Counted from the stretch's first letter, positions 45,644 to 53,283 are shown. The stretch: 64,000 bases of DNA from Bernardetia sp. ABR2-2B (GCF_037126435.1 NZ_CP147020.1:5159001-5223000), one strand, 5' to 3'. Translations and numbers: made by a program. The notes: generated by a model from the sequence alone, not told the origin.

Positions 45644-45678
45644 AACTGAAAGTCTATTTTTAGACTTTCAGTTTTTTA
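45644..45678 (+). terminator. Terminator after the barrel gene
   Basis: AACTGAAAGTCTA pairs perfectly with TAGACTTTCAGTT (45661-45673), followed by TTTT. Confidence 0.8.
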
Positions 45679-45730
45679 TTTTTAAATAATAACTAAGTAT
45701 TTAGTTGAACGGCTTGTTTTTTTAGTTTTA
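45672..45730 (+). repeat. 59-bp direct repeat, left copy (R1)
   Basis: 52 of 59 bases equal 48445-48503. It contains a perfect AACTAA-N4-TTAGTT site and a CTTG -33-like element, but the position matching the -7 box has CGTTTTTG in place of TATGTTTG, so the promoter part appears dead. Confidence 0.8.
45691..45706. promoter_or_regulatory. Orphan BlaI-like operator
   Basis: AACTAA-GTAT-TTAGTT with perfect 6-bp arms, the same pattern as the two sites at the blaI-like promoter. Confidence 0.5.
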
Positions 45731-45785
45731 AACCTTCGTTTTTGATTTCTTTTGTCGATTCCAAGTCAATGTTCTTTTAAATAAT

Positions 45786-46667
45786 TTATTTTTCAAAAAG
45801 CTCTTGAATAGTTTTATCTTCTATGATTTCTCTAATTGCATTTTGCTTTTCAAATTTACTTTTAAAAGGCTGTTCAGAATAAAGTTCTCTATATTTTTCA
45901 TCAATAAAATTTTCTATTTGGTTTGAAAAAGGTTCAATAAAATCTTTGAAATTACCTTCTTCTTGAAGATTAAAACTTAACTTTCCTTTCTGTAAAATGC
46001 CATTTTCTAAAGCAAATTTAGTTTGTTTTCTACAACGACAGGGATTATTTTTATTGACTAAGCCACATTTATTGTTCAAAAAATTATGTAAATCTTTTTT
46101 GGCTCTACTTAATTTTATCCGAAAATTACCTGTACTGACATTCAATAATTCAGCTCCTAAGTTGTGGTCAGCCTGAAAAACTTCTCCCAAAATATAAACT
46201 AAACGCTGTTCTCTACTCAAACAGAGTAGCATTCCTGCCATACATTGTAATTTCATTTCTTGGATATACTCTGAATATTCCTCCTGTTCTAGCTCGTTCA
46301 TATCTGATTCTCTTTCGATAGCATTTTCAAGTGTTTTTTCAAAAAAGTCAAAAGAGGAAACCATCTTTTCTTTCTTTGTTTTTTGAGTTTGTAAAAAGTG
46401 ATTAAAAGTAATTCGATAAATCCACGTTCTGAAATTACTTTCTCTTTTGAATTTTGATAAATTAGTAATTACTTTAACCAATACCTCTTGTGTAATATCC
46501 CACGCATCGTTTGGGTCATGTACCATTTTCCATGCAACATTGTAAATATAAATTTGATGCCTTTTTATGAGTTGATTAAGGGCTTTTTTATTTCCTGCAA
46601 TGCTTTGGTCAAGAAGCTCGTTATCTGTTTGGTCAGAATAGTTTTGAAGTTGAAAAGGATTTTCCAT
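45786..46667 (-). CDS. ECF-like sigma factor with Cys-rich insert
   Basis: 293 residues, longer than the usual 170-200 of ECF sigma factors. Region 2 is clear (NQLIKRHQIYIYNVAWKMV ... DAWDITQEVLVKVITNLSKF ... SNFRTWIYRITFNHFLQ, about residues 30-93). Region 4 (about 145-195) has REQRLVYILGEVFQADHNLGAELLNVSTGNFRIKLSRAKKDL. A Cys cluster follows, CGLVNKNNPCRCRKQ (Cys201, Cys210, Cys212), then about 80 residues of C-terminal extension (DFIEPFSNQIENF ... QPFKSKFEKQ). No anti-sigma factor is seen beside it; the extra domain may replace it. Nearby genes carry the shared two-part promoter described under 47768 and 48360, so this sigma factor is the prime candidate to read it. Confidence 0.88.
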   Translation of the reverse strand: MENPFQLQNYSDQTDNELLDQSIAGNKKALNQLIKRHQIYIYNVAWKMVHDPNDAWDITQEVLVKVITNLSKFKRESNFRTWIYRITFNHFLQTQKTKKEKMVSSFDFFEKTLENAIERESDMNELEQEEYSEYIQEMKLQCMAGMLLCLSREQRLVYILGEVFQADHNLGAELLNVSTGNFRIKLSRAKKDLHNFLNNKCGLVNKNNPCRCRKQTKFALENGILQKGKLSFNLQEEGNFKDFIEPFSNQIENFIDEKYRELYSEQPFKSKFEKQNAIREIIEDKTIQELFEK

Positions 46668-46690
46668 CGTATCTGTATGTATGTTATAAT

Positions 46691-46728
46691 AAAACTCTAA
46701 GAAAAATATTTTTTTCTTAGAGTTTTTA
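46691..46728 (-). terminator. Terminator between the SRPBCC gene and the sigma factor gene
   Basis: AAAACTCTAAGAAAAA pairs with TTTTTCTTAGAGTTTT. It separates the upstream unit from the sigma factor gene, whose ATG lies 24 bases further on. Confidence 0.7.
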
Positions 46729-46752
46729 AAAATTTTGATTTGAAAGTATGAC

Positions 46753-47292
46753 TTAGCTTTTAGAAGTAGTAATGTTTATGTTAGTTAGCATTTCAGTAAT
46801 AGCTGCATTCATAAAACCTGCTAACTTTTCTTTACTCATATTTGGGTTTTCTACATAATCGTAGCTTGTCGTCCAAACAATTAAAGATTGAGTTTTGCCT
46901 AAAGGAATTACTCTAAATGAGTTGTCCATATTCTTCACAGGAATTGAACCTTCTGTAAGGGCATAACGATAATACATTTCTTTTTTATTGAAGTGTGTTA
47001 CTTTCTCTTTGTAGAAGCTTTTTTGGTCTGGCGAAGTACAGGTTCTTTCACAACCTTCTCCAATTTTGCCCTTTATCTTTACACTATGTAGAAAGTTAGG
47101 TGTAAGCTCTGCCAAATTATCAAATTGAGCCACTACTTTCCAAGTTTCTTTTGCCGAAGCATCTACTACTTGTGTTTTTACCAAAACTGGGTTAGGATAT
47201 TCATTTTTTGGATTTTTTTGTTGAAATCCGAAACTAAATAAAAAGAATGAAAGAACTAAAAAGACGATTGATTTTTGAACTGAAAAATTCAT
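46753..47292 (-). CDS. Exported SRPBCC family protein
   Basis: 179 residues with an N-terminal signal or anchor (KSIVFLVLSFFLFSFGFQ). The mature domain is a START-like SRPBCC fold: VVDASAKETWKVVAQFDNLAELTPNF at the first helix-loop, GCERTCTSPDQ, EKVTHFNKKEMYYRYALTEG and a C-terminal helix. SRPBCC folds bind small hydrophobic ligands in a deep cavity. It is paralogous to 47809-48318: both show RTC[ST]S and [VI]T.F..K.M.Y.Y. It is probably cotranscribed with the NTF2-like gene 63 bases upstream. Confidence 0.8.
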   Translation of the reverse strand: MNFSVQKSIVFLVLSFFLFSFGFQQKNPKNEYPNPVLVKTQVVDASAKETWKVVAQFDNLAELTPNFLHSVKIKGKIGEGCERTCTSPDQKSFYKEKVTHFNKKEMYYRYALTEGSIPVKNMDNSFRVIPLGKTQSLIVWTTSYDYVENPNMSKEKLAGFMNAAITEMLTNINITTSKS

Positions 47293-47355
47293 AGTTTTAC
47301 TATTTTTTTAATGAAATAATTGAATTGAATAAGAAGAAATTGCTAAAAGTAAGAA

Positions 47356-47712
47356 TCAATAAAAGAACTGTTCGCTCACAATTTTATCATCTTCTACTTT
47401 ATAAATGACGAGTTCGGATAATTGCATTCTGTTTCCATCTTGTAGTGTAGCATCAAAGCTCATTCCTAGAGAAATATAATTTCCTGCTACAATTATCTTT
47501 TCATCTATTTCTCGCTTGTGTAGTTCTTTGATATTTCCACCAAACATTTTTGCTTTTTCTTTTACTTGTTCTATACCTTTTGCGTGAGACATAGGAGGAA
47601 AATTAGGCTCAATAGATTCTATAGAATCTGAAAAAAGAGTATTATGAATTGTATCCATATCCATAGCGATAATCGCTGTATGAAGTTTTTGAGCAATTTG
47701 ATTGACTGACAT
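47356..47712 (-). CDS. NTF2-like/SnoaL-fold protein
   Basis: 118 residues, the usual size for a cone-shaped NTF2-like fold: an N-terminal helical pair (VNQIAQKLHTAIIAMDMDTIHNTLFSDS), SHAKGIEQVKEKAKMF, and a C-terminal curved sheet (GNRMQLSELVIYKVEDDKIVSEQFFY). Such proteins bind or isomerise small lipids or act as steroid-isomerase-like enzymes; no catalytic residue set is evident here. The upstream 32-bp promoter motif (47768-47799) lies 55 bases before the ATG. Confidence 0.75.
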   Translation of the reverse strand: MSVNQIAQKLHTAIIAMDMDTIHNTLFSDSIESIEPNFPPMSHAKGIEQVKEKAKMFGGNIKELHKREIDEKIIVAGNYISLGMSFDATLQDGNRMQLSELVIYKVEDDKIVSEQFFY

Positions 47713-47767
47713 AATTTTTGAAGTTTAAATTTTTTAATTAAAATGAAATAGTTTGTGTTCTCACAAC

Positions 47768-47799
47768 TTAGAGTAAGAAATAAGTAAGGTGTTACAACT
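47768..47799 (-). promoter_or_regulatory. ECF-type promoter of the NTF2-SRPBCC unit (copy 2 of shared motif)
   Basis: On the minus strand AGTTGTAACAC, 8 bases, TTTCTTACTCTAA. It matches the site at 48360-48391 in 11/11 (left part) and 12/13 (right part), with equal spacing; only the spacer differs. The TGTAAC core resembles the AAC-containing -35 elements of ECF sigma factors. Confidence 0.65.
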
Positions 47800-47808
47800 T
47801 CTACCTTT

Positions 47809-48318
47809 TTATTTTTTCTTCGCTTTTTGTTTGTTCCACTTTTCTACTGATTTTATTTTGCGAGGATGTGGGTTTCCTGTTTCTACATAGTATTTGAGGT
47901 CTTCCATAAGTAGGGTTGTGTCTTTATTCATTTTAGGCTTTATCATCCAGCCCATCAAAAGTCCCATAACTGGATTCATTTTCATCTTTAAGTTCATTGT
48001 AACTAAAGAAGTATTTTCTCCTTTTGATTTGACATTCCAAACATTCCCCCCTTCCTTAAACATAGCAGACAAACCATCTGCTTTATAGGCGTACTGCATG
48101 TTTTTCTCATCAAATTCAGTAATCATTTCTTGCACATCTCCGTAAGAAGAACTACAAGTGCGCCCTGCTACTTTTCCAGCATGGTCTTTCCTTGCTGCTG
48201 ATTCTGGTATTATAGTCGCCCACTTTCCAACATTCTCATAATCATTAGCAAGAATGTTCCAAACTTCCTTAGCAGAAGCATTTATTTCTATTTGTTTTTG
48301 AATTGCAATATTTGACAT
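47809..48318 (-). CDS. Cytoplasmic SRPBCC family protein
   Basis: 169 residues, no signal peptide. SRPBCC fold: IEINASAKEVWNILANDYENVGKWATI, GRTCSSSYGD, MITEFDEKNMQYAYKADG, NVWNVKSKGENTSLVTMNLKMKMNP and the helix LMGWMIKPKMNKDTTLLMEDL, which places a family-typical C-terminal helix. The last 15 residues are basic. Ligand unknown. It is paralogous to the exported protein at 46753-47292. A 32-bp ECF-type promoter motif lies 41 bases before the ATG. Confidence 0.82.
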   Translation of the reverse strand: MSNIAIQKQIEINASAKEVWNILANDYENVGKWATIIPESAARKDHAGKVAGRTCSSSYGDVQEMITEFDEKNMQYAYKADGLSAMFKEGGNVWNVKSKGENTSLVTMNLKMKMNPVMGLLMGWMIKPKMNKDTTLLMEDLKYYVETGNPHPRKIKSVEKWNKQKAKKK

Positions 48319-48359
48319 AATTATTTTTGATTTAAAGGTTTTCTAAAACGATTTACCCT

Positions 48360-48391
48360 TTAGAGCAAGAAAATATCTATGTGTTACAACT
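48360..48391 (-). promoter_or_regulatory. ECF-type promoter of the SRPBCC gene (copy 1 of shared motif)
   Basis: On the minus strand AGTTGTAACAC, 8 bases, TTTCTTGCTCTAA. The gene starts 41 bases later. See the site at 47768-47799. Confidence 0.65.
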
Positions 48392-48444
48392 CAATTTGAT
48401 TTTTTTCTAAAAAAAGATAGAATCAGTCACTTTAATGGATAGTA

Positions 48445-48503
48445 TTTTTTATTTTTAAACAATAACTAAAGATATAGTTGAATAACTTGTTTTTTTAGTT
48501 TTA
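48445..48503 (+). repeat. 59-bp direct repeat, right copy (R2)
   Basis: 88% identical to 45672-45730 in the same orientation. This copy is part of a working promoter: it holds the upstream AACTAA-type site and the -33 element of the blaI-like gene. Confidence 0.8.
48464..48479. promoter_or_regulatory. Candidate BlaI operator, upstream site
   Basis: AACTAA-AGAT-ATAGTT: arms match in 5 of 6 positions. It lies just upstream of the -33 element. Confidence 0.5.
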
Positions 48504-48517
48504 TTGCTGTATGTTTG
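48488..48517 (+). promoter_or_regulatory. Promoter of the blaI-like gene
   Basis: TTG at 48488-48490, 19 bases, TATGTTTG at 48510-48517, a standard -33/-7 pair; the leader to ATG 48595 is about 70 bases. Confidence 0.7.
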
Positions 48518-48521
48518 TATC

Positions 48522-48537
48522 AACTAAATAGTTAGTT
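48522..48537. promoter_or_regulatory. Candidate BlaI operator at the transcript start
   Basis: AACTAA-ATAG-TTAGTT with perfect 6-bp arms, overlapping the expected transcription start, where repressor binding would block initiation. Confidence 0.55.
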
Positions 48538-48594
48538 AGTAAGCTAATTTAATTTCTAATTCCCCATACCTAATTCCCATTTCCTAAAAAAATT

Positions 48595-48972
48595 ATGCAA
48601 GAACTCACAAAAGCCGAAGAAAAAATTATGCAACTTCTTTGGGATGCCGAAAAAGCATTTGTAAAAGAATTAATTGAAAAAATTGAAGGTAAAAAGCCAA
48701 GTTATACCACCGTTTCGACGATTATCAGAATATTAGAAACTAAAAAGTTTGTCGGACACAAAGCCTACGGAAATACGCATCAGTATTTTCCATTGATAAG
48801 TAGAGAAGAATATGCAAAATTTGCTACTAGAAGCGTACTAGATAGGTATTTTGATGGTTCGTTCAAAAAGCTAGTTTCATTTTTTGCAAAAAAAGAAGAA
48901 ATAGATATTGACGAGCTAGATGACATCATGAAAATGATGGAAAAAGAAGAGAAGAAAAATGATAAAAAGTGA
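48595..48972 (+). CDS. BlaI/MecI/CopY family repressor
   Basis: 125 residues, the family norm. The N-terminal winged helix reads LTKAEEKIMQLLWDAEKAFVKELIEKI, KPSYTTVSTIIRILETKKFVGHKAYG; the C-terminal helices for dimerisation follow (LVSFFAKKEEIDIDELDDI). It would bind the paired AACTAA-N4-TTAGTT sites at its own promoter and be cut by the M56 protease encoded 47 bases downstream. Confidence 0.92.
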   Translation: MQELTKAEEKIMQLLWDAEKAFVKELIEKIEGKKPSYTTVSTIIRILETKKFVGHKAYGNTHQYFPLISREEYAKFATRSVLDRYFDGSFKKLVSFFAKKEEIDIDELDDIMKMMEKEEKKNDKK

Positions 48973-49019
48973 TTGAATTTAATTAATCACTAATCACTTA
49001 CCATTAATCACCATTAAAA

Positions 49020-50606
49020 ATGAAACTCCTTTTTTTTGATTATTTATTGCAATGTAGCCTGTTTTTGGTCTTGCTTTATATTCCTTATTTTCTGTTTTTA
49101 AAAAATGAAACTTTCTTTAATCTGAATAGAAAATACTTGGTTACTGCGTTGTTACTGACGCTTATTTTACCTTTTTTTCCACTCAATATTTCTAGTTTTT
49201 TTGAAATATTCTTTCAAAAATCTACTGCTGTAACCGTTCCCGAAATTGATATTTTTCTGTTTTATGGAGATGCAATCAATAACGCCACAACAGAAACCAC
49301 CAAAAGTGTTTTTTCAGAGCCTTCTACTTGGATTTTTCTAATTTATACTCTAGGAATTACAGTTATTTTTATTAGAATTTTGTTAGGCTTATCAATGATT
49401 TTGAAATTATATTTCAGAGGACAAAAAACTCAAAAAAAGCATTTTATACTCATAGAAACCAAATCAGAAACCGAACCTTTTTCTTTCTTTAATTGGGTTT
49501 TTATTTCTGCTACTAATGATTTTTCAGAGTCAGAACAAACTGAAATTATTGCTCACGAAAAGGCACATGTCAGACAAAAACACGCCTTAGATTTGCTCTT
49601 GATTGAGTTTTTGGGGCTTCTATTGTGGTTCAACCCTCTTATTTATTTCTATAAAAAGGCATTGAGAGATACACACGAATATTTAGCTGACAAAGAAACC
49701 ATCACTCATTTTTCTAATAAAAAACAGTATCTCAACTTACTTATCAATCAACATTTTGTGGGTAGAAACCTGCCTTTTGTTACCAAATTTCATCACTATT
49801 CATTACTTAAAAAACGTGTTATTATGATTACTAAATCGCCTTCTCGTGGGATTGCAAAGCTCAAAATTATGTTTGCCGTTCCTGCTCTTTTCTTGTGTGT
49901 TTTTATGACCAGTTGTTTGAAAGAATATGTTGAAATTTCGGAGCGTTCAGAAGTTTCTAGCAATGACTTTGCAGGGGCTTTTCCTAAAGATTATGAAATA
50001 GGAAAGTCGTATAAAATTCGTTCTACAACTACTATGGAATTGGATTTAGAAAAAAATAATGATTATATGTTACGTCTGTTTCCTGCTGAAGATTTTGAAG
50101 GTGTAGAAATCAAAATGTTTGATGAAAAAGGAGAACAAATCGTAACAAATTATATAGAAAAAATGGATAAGTATTTTAGAGGTTTTACTTTCCGAAATAC
50201 CACAACTACAAAATATAGACTAGAAATTACAGTTCCTGATGGAAAAAAGAATACTTCTTTAGCTATGGCTTCTCGTAAGTTTGAAGAAAGTGAAATTGTG
50301 AAACCAAAAAAAGATAAAGAAGGCTATACAAAAGTAAAAACGTATAGCTTAGATAAAACTGATGCCAAATCTTATGAATATACAGTTATTTTTTCGGAAG
50401 GCACAGAGTACAAAGTATCTTTAGGGGATAAGAATATGAAATTTCAATTAGTCAATGAAGCAAGGGATAAAGTTTTGGTGGAATTTACCTCTACTGAAAA
50501 CGAAAAATACAAGACTTTCAAAATTGATGAAACAGCAGTTTATTACCTTAAAATGGAAAAAGAAGATACAGAAACCAAAAATGCTGAATTGTCTTTCAAA
50601 CGATAA
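49020..50606 (+). CDS. M56 (BlaR1-type) membrane metalloprotease
   Basis: 528 residues. Four to five membrane helices surround the zinc site HEKAHVRQKH (His179, Glu180, His183) with the downstream ligand region DTHEYLADKE. A final helix (KIMFAVPALFLCVFMTSC) leads to a 220-residue outer domain (about 300-528) with no penicillin-binding motif; it looks beta-rich (YKIRSTTTMELDLEKN, FRGFTFRNTTTTKYRLE). In this Bacteroidota variant the outer part replaces the beta-lactam sensor of BlaR1, so the inducer is unknown. The protease should cleave the BlaI-like repressor. Confidence 0.9.
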   Translation: MKLLFFDYLLQCSLFLVLLYIPYFLFLKNETFFNLNRKYLVTALLLTLILPFFPLNISSFFEIFFQKSTAVTVPEIDIFLFYGDAINNATTETTKSVFSEPSTWIFLIYTLGITVIFIRILLGLSMILKLYFRGQKTQKKHFILIETKSETEPFSFFNWVFISATNDFSESEQTEIIAHEKAHVRQKHALDLLLIEFLGLLLWFNPLIYFYKKALRDTHEYLADKETITHFSNKKQYLNLLINQHFVGRNLPFVTKFHHYSLLKKRVIMITKSPSRGIAKLKIMFAVPALFLCVFMTSCLKEYVEISERSEVSSNDFAGAFPKDYEIGKSYKIRSTTTMELDLEKNNDYMLRLFPAEDFEGVEIKMFDEKGEQIVTNYIEKMDKYFRGFTFRNTTTTKYRLEITVPDGKKNTSLAMASRKFEESEIVKPKKDKEGYTKVKTYSLDKTDAKSYEYTVIFSEGTEYKVSLGDKNMKFQLVNEARDKVLVEFTSTENEKYKTFKIDETAVYYLKMEKEDTETKNAELSFKR

Positions 50607-50652
50607 ATTAAAAATTTGTGTCCTAAAAAACACAAGTTATTTAAGGGGAATG

Positions 50653-50686
50653 AAAAAAGTCTAAGCAGTTTTGTTTAGGCTTTTTT
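50653..50686 (+). terminator. Terminator after the M56 gene
   Basis: AAAAAAGTCTAA pairs with TTTAGGCTTTTTT with one G-T wobble. Confidence 0.6.
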
Positions 50687-50723
50687 ACCAAAAAAAAATA
50701 TAAACTCTAAATTTACAACAAAA

Positions 50724-51026
50724 ATGAAAATGTTTTTTGTCTTCGTGTTTTTTTTATTTTTCTGTTGCACTACAAAAGTAGTGGCACAATTCACAAAAAT
50801 TTCAAAGGAAGAAATAGAAAAAATGAAAGCCGATGGAATTAATATCTTAGATTCGGCAGGGAAAATATACCTTCGTCCAAAACCAAACTATGTACCTCCC
50901 AAAAAACCAAAGCCTCAAAAAATTACAGATACCAAAGATGATAATAACAAACAAAAAGAAGCCTGTGAGTGTCTGAAATTGATATATACAGTTTCTTTTA
51001 ATGGCTATTTTTTAGGTTGTTTCTAA
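50724..51026 (+). CDS. Small secreted Lys/Pro-rich protein
   Basis: 100 residues with a signal peptide (MKMFFVFVFFLFFCC ... KVVAQ). Mature part is short and polar: TKISKEEIEKMKADGINIL, then KPNYVPPKKPKPQKITDTKDD and a Cys pair in EACECLKL near the C-terminus, with a last Cys in FLGCF. No family recognised. It sits between the M56 gene and the S41/thioredoxin-like gene in the same orientation. Confidence 0.55.
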   Translation: MKMFFVFVFFLFFCCTTKVVAQFTKISKEEIEKMKADGINILDSAGKIYLRPKPNYVPPKKPKPQKITDTKDDNNKQKEACECLKLIYTVSFNGYFLGCF

Positions 51027-51038
51027 TTTTTAAAGATA

Positions 51039-51069
51039 CCTCAACGACAGCTTTATGTCTCATTGACGG
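51039..51069 (+). repeat. Hairpin repeat copy D
   Basis: CCTCAACGACA-GCTTTA-TGTCTCATTGACGG: ends match copy A, the loop differs but GACA/TGTC still pairs. Confidence 0.5.
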
Positions 51070-51087
51070 TTTACACATACATTTTTC

Positions 51088-53283
51088 ATGAAAATTATTC
51101 TTACTCTATTACTTCTTTTCAGTTTTTCGTTTTCTGCTTTTTCTCAAACGCCTCATATAGATTCTAGGGATTTAGAGGAAATTCAAGAAAAACTGGATTT
51201 GTATCTGGAATATTATCCTGATTCTGCTCAAAAAATTGCTTTAAGAAAAAAGATAGAATCGTTTTTTGAAACAGAAAAACAACTTTCTAGAAGTAATGCC
51301 ATGGAGTTTGTAGAAAAGTTAAATCAAGAACTCAAAAAGGAAAATGAATTATTCGAATTTAGTTACAAACATACAAGTCTTCTTTCCTTATACAGCACAA
51401 AACACCATTTTGTAAGAGCTGCAAAATATGATTCTTTAGATGAAAAAAGCAAAATCTATTCAAAAAAATGGATAAAGAATTATGAAATAAAAAATGGTAG
51501 AAGTGAGTTTCCTTATACTTCTGAATATTACAAAAAAGGCTTTTTCTCTTTTCTAAGAAAAAAAGACAAGTACATAAATACTGCTGTGTTGAGAGAAAAA
51601 ATGAGAAAAGCAGCTCTTATTTCTCAAAACTATGGTATTGCGAATCAAGAAATACAAGAGGGAAATATTCGCTATCTAAAACTGACCGAATGGCTTTTTG
51701 ATAAAGATATAGAAAAAACAAAGTCGCTTGTCAATTTTATAAAAGAAGGTAATGCGCTTGTTTTGGATTTGAGAAATGTAAAATATGGGAATCTTGAAAG
51801 CATAGCTACACTTTTACATGTTTTTTCAGAAGAAAATAATAAACTAATAAATGAGAAACAGTATGCTTTTGGAAATTATCAAACAGCACAAAATCAAATA
51901 TTACCTATAACACTTCCTACAAAAGAAAGTAATGGAAAGGAAGGAAAAAAGTTTGCTAAAGCCATCAAAAAACTATCAAGAATTGATTCAAACCTTCCTA
52001 TTTACATTCTAACAAACAAAAATACAGCAGGATTGACTAATTTTTTTATTCATTTTCTTCAAAAAAAGCGTCCCAAAACGACTTTTGTAGTTGGTCAGCC
52101 TACTTCTGAAAACTGGCAACTTACCAAAGAATGTGATATTTATTCGACAATGCCTTTCATTGTGCCTTTTGCAACATTAAGAAATACGACAAACGAAAAA
52201 TTCAATTATTCTATTTTGCCTACTTTTTATTCTCAAAATCCAAAAGAAACAGCATTTTTAAAAGCCTTTCAAAATTTTAAAGAAGAGTATCAATATCCAG
52301 AAAGCAAAGATATAATGGAATACGTCCAGACGTATTTTGAAGCTGACCAAACAAAACTAAATGATAGTATTACCTCAACTGATTTTCTACAAAAATATAC
52401 AGGAAAATATGAAAATGAAAAAATTGTTTTGATTGATAAAACCAGTAAAAAGTTACTTCTGATTCATTATAATGATACAATTTCTTTGAAACAGATAAAT
52501 GAGAATACATTTATGCCTAAGAATTTTTATCAAAACAAACAAGCAACAAAAAATGACTTTTTTTATATGAATATGAATGTTCAGCCTGTTTTTTATAATT
52601 TTTCCTTAGACAAGCAAAACGAGAATAAAGAGAAGAGCTATAAAATGAACATCAAATATTCAGATAAAACTAGAATTAGCTACGATTTTGAAGAAGAAAT
52701 AGAAAATTCTTTTTTTGATAAAAATAAAATAGAAGTAACTCAACCTAAAGTCAAAACAAATATTGGAAAAAGTATCATGGCTGATGAAAATTTAGATTCT
52801 CTTCGTCAGATTTTTGCTAAACTTGATTTTAAGGAACGCACTCGCCTTTTCAAAACTTATACGCTCAACAATCCTGCACAAGATTTTGAAGTAGAAACCA
52901 TTACTGGCGATAAATATATGCTTTCTGATTTGGCAGGAAAAGTTATTGTTATCAATTATTGGTTTATTGGTCGTGCGCCTTGTTTGCAAGAAATGCCACA
53001 ACTCAATAAATTAGCAGAAGAATATGCAGGTAAAGGAGTGATTTTTTTGGCTGTTTCAAGAATGGATACTAAAAAGCAAATTGAAAAATTCTTACAGAAA
53101 AAGCAGTTTTATTATGATATAATGGCAGATTCTAAAATTTTGACTGAAAACTATTTCATTCCTCTTTTTCCAACCAATATAATTATTGACAGAACAGGAA
53201 CTGTTATTTTTGGAGAAATTGGCTACAAAGAAAGCATCTATGAAGAAATGAAAAGGGCTTTGAATAGTTTGATTGTAGAGTAA
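51088..53283 (+). CDS. Degenerate S41-like protease fused to a thioredoxin-like domain lacking its first Cys
   Basis: 731 residues with a signal peptide (FSAFSQ, about residue 20). The first half resembles the S41/tail-specific protease fold: GNIRYLKLTEWLFD, NALVLDLRNVKYGN (about 224) and IYILTNKNTAGLTNFF (about 308-322), where active members carry a nucleophilic Ser; here no Ser is in place. A middle beta domain (about 420-540) follows. The C-terminus (590-731) is a TlpA/ResA-like thioredoxin: FEVETITGDKYMLSDLAGKVIVINYWFIG, then Arg629-Ala-Pro-Cys632 where CxPC is expected, and LFPTNIIIDRTG (cis-Pro). TGT to CGT at 52972 is one base change. It may act as a binding or sensing protein. It is the last gene of the BlaI/M56 cluster. 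Confidence 0.75.
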   Translation: MKIILTLLLLFSFSFSAFSQTPHIDSRDLEEIQEKLDLYLEYYPDSAQKIALRKKIESFFETEKQLSRSNAMEFVEKLNQELKKENELFEFSYKHTSLLSLYSTKHHFVRAAKYDSLDEKSKIYSKKWIKNYEIKNGRSEFPYTSEYYKKGFFSFLRKKDKYINTAVLREKMRKAALISQNYGIANQEIQEGNIRYLKLTEWLFDKDIEKTKSLVNFIKEGNALVLDLRNVKYGNLESIATLLHVFSEENNKLINEKQYAFGNYQTAQNQILPITLPTKESNGKEGKKFAKAIKKLSRIDSNLPIYILTNKNTAGLTNFFIHFLQKKRPKTTFVVGQPTSENWQLTKECDIYSTMPFIVPFATLRNTTNEKFNYSILPTFYSQNPKETAFLKAFQNFKEEYQYPESKDIMEYVQTYFEADQTKLNDSITSTDFLQKYTGKYENEKIVLIDKTSKKLLLIHYNDTISLKQINENTFMPKNFYQNKQATKNDFFYMNMNVQPVFYNFSLDKQNENKEKSYKMNIKYSDKTRISYDFEEEIENSFFDKNKIEVTQPKVKTNIGKSIMADENLDSLRQIFAKLDFKERTRLFKTYTLNNPAQDFEVETITGDKYMLSDLAGKVIVINYWFIGRAPCLQEMPQLNKLAEEYAGKGVIFLAVSRMDTKKQIEKFLQKKQFYYDIMADSKILTENYFIPLFPTNIIIDRTGTVIFGEIGYKESIYEEMKRALNSLIVE

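Noticed and set aside
48973-49019. AATCAC-type direct repeats between the blaI-like and M56 genes
   Set aside because: Very short, irregular and A/T-rich; no sign of an array or a structured element.
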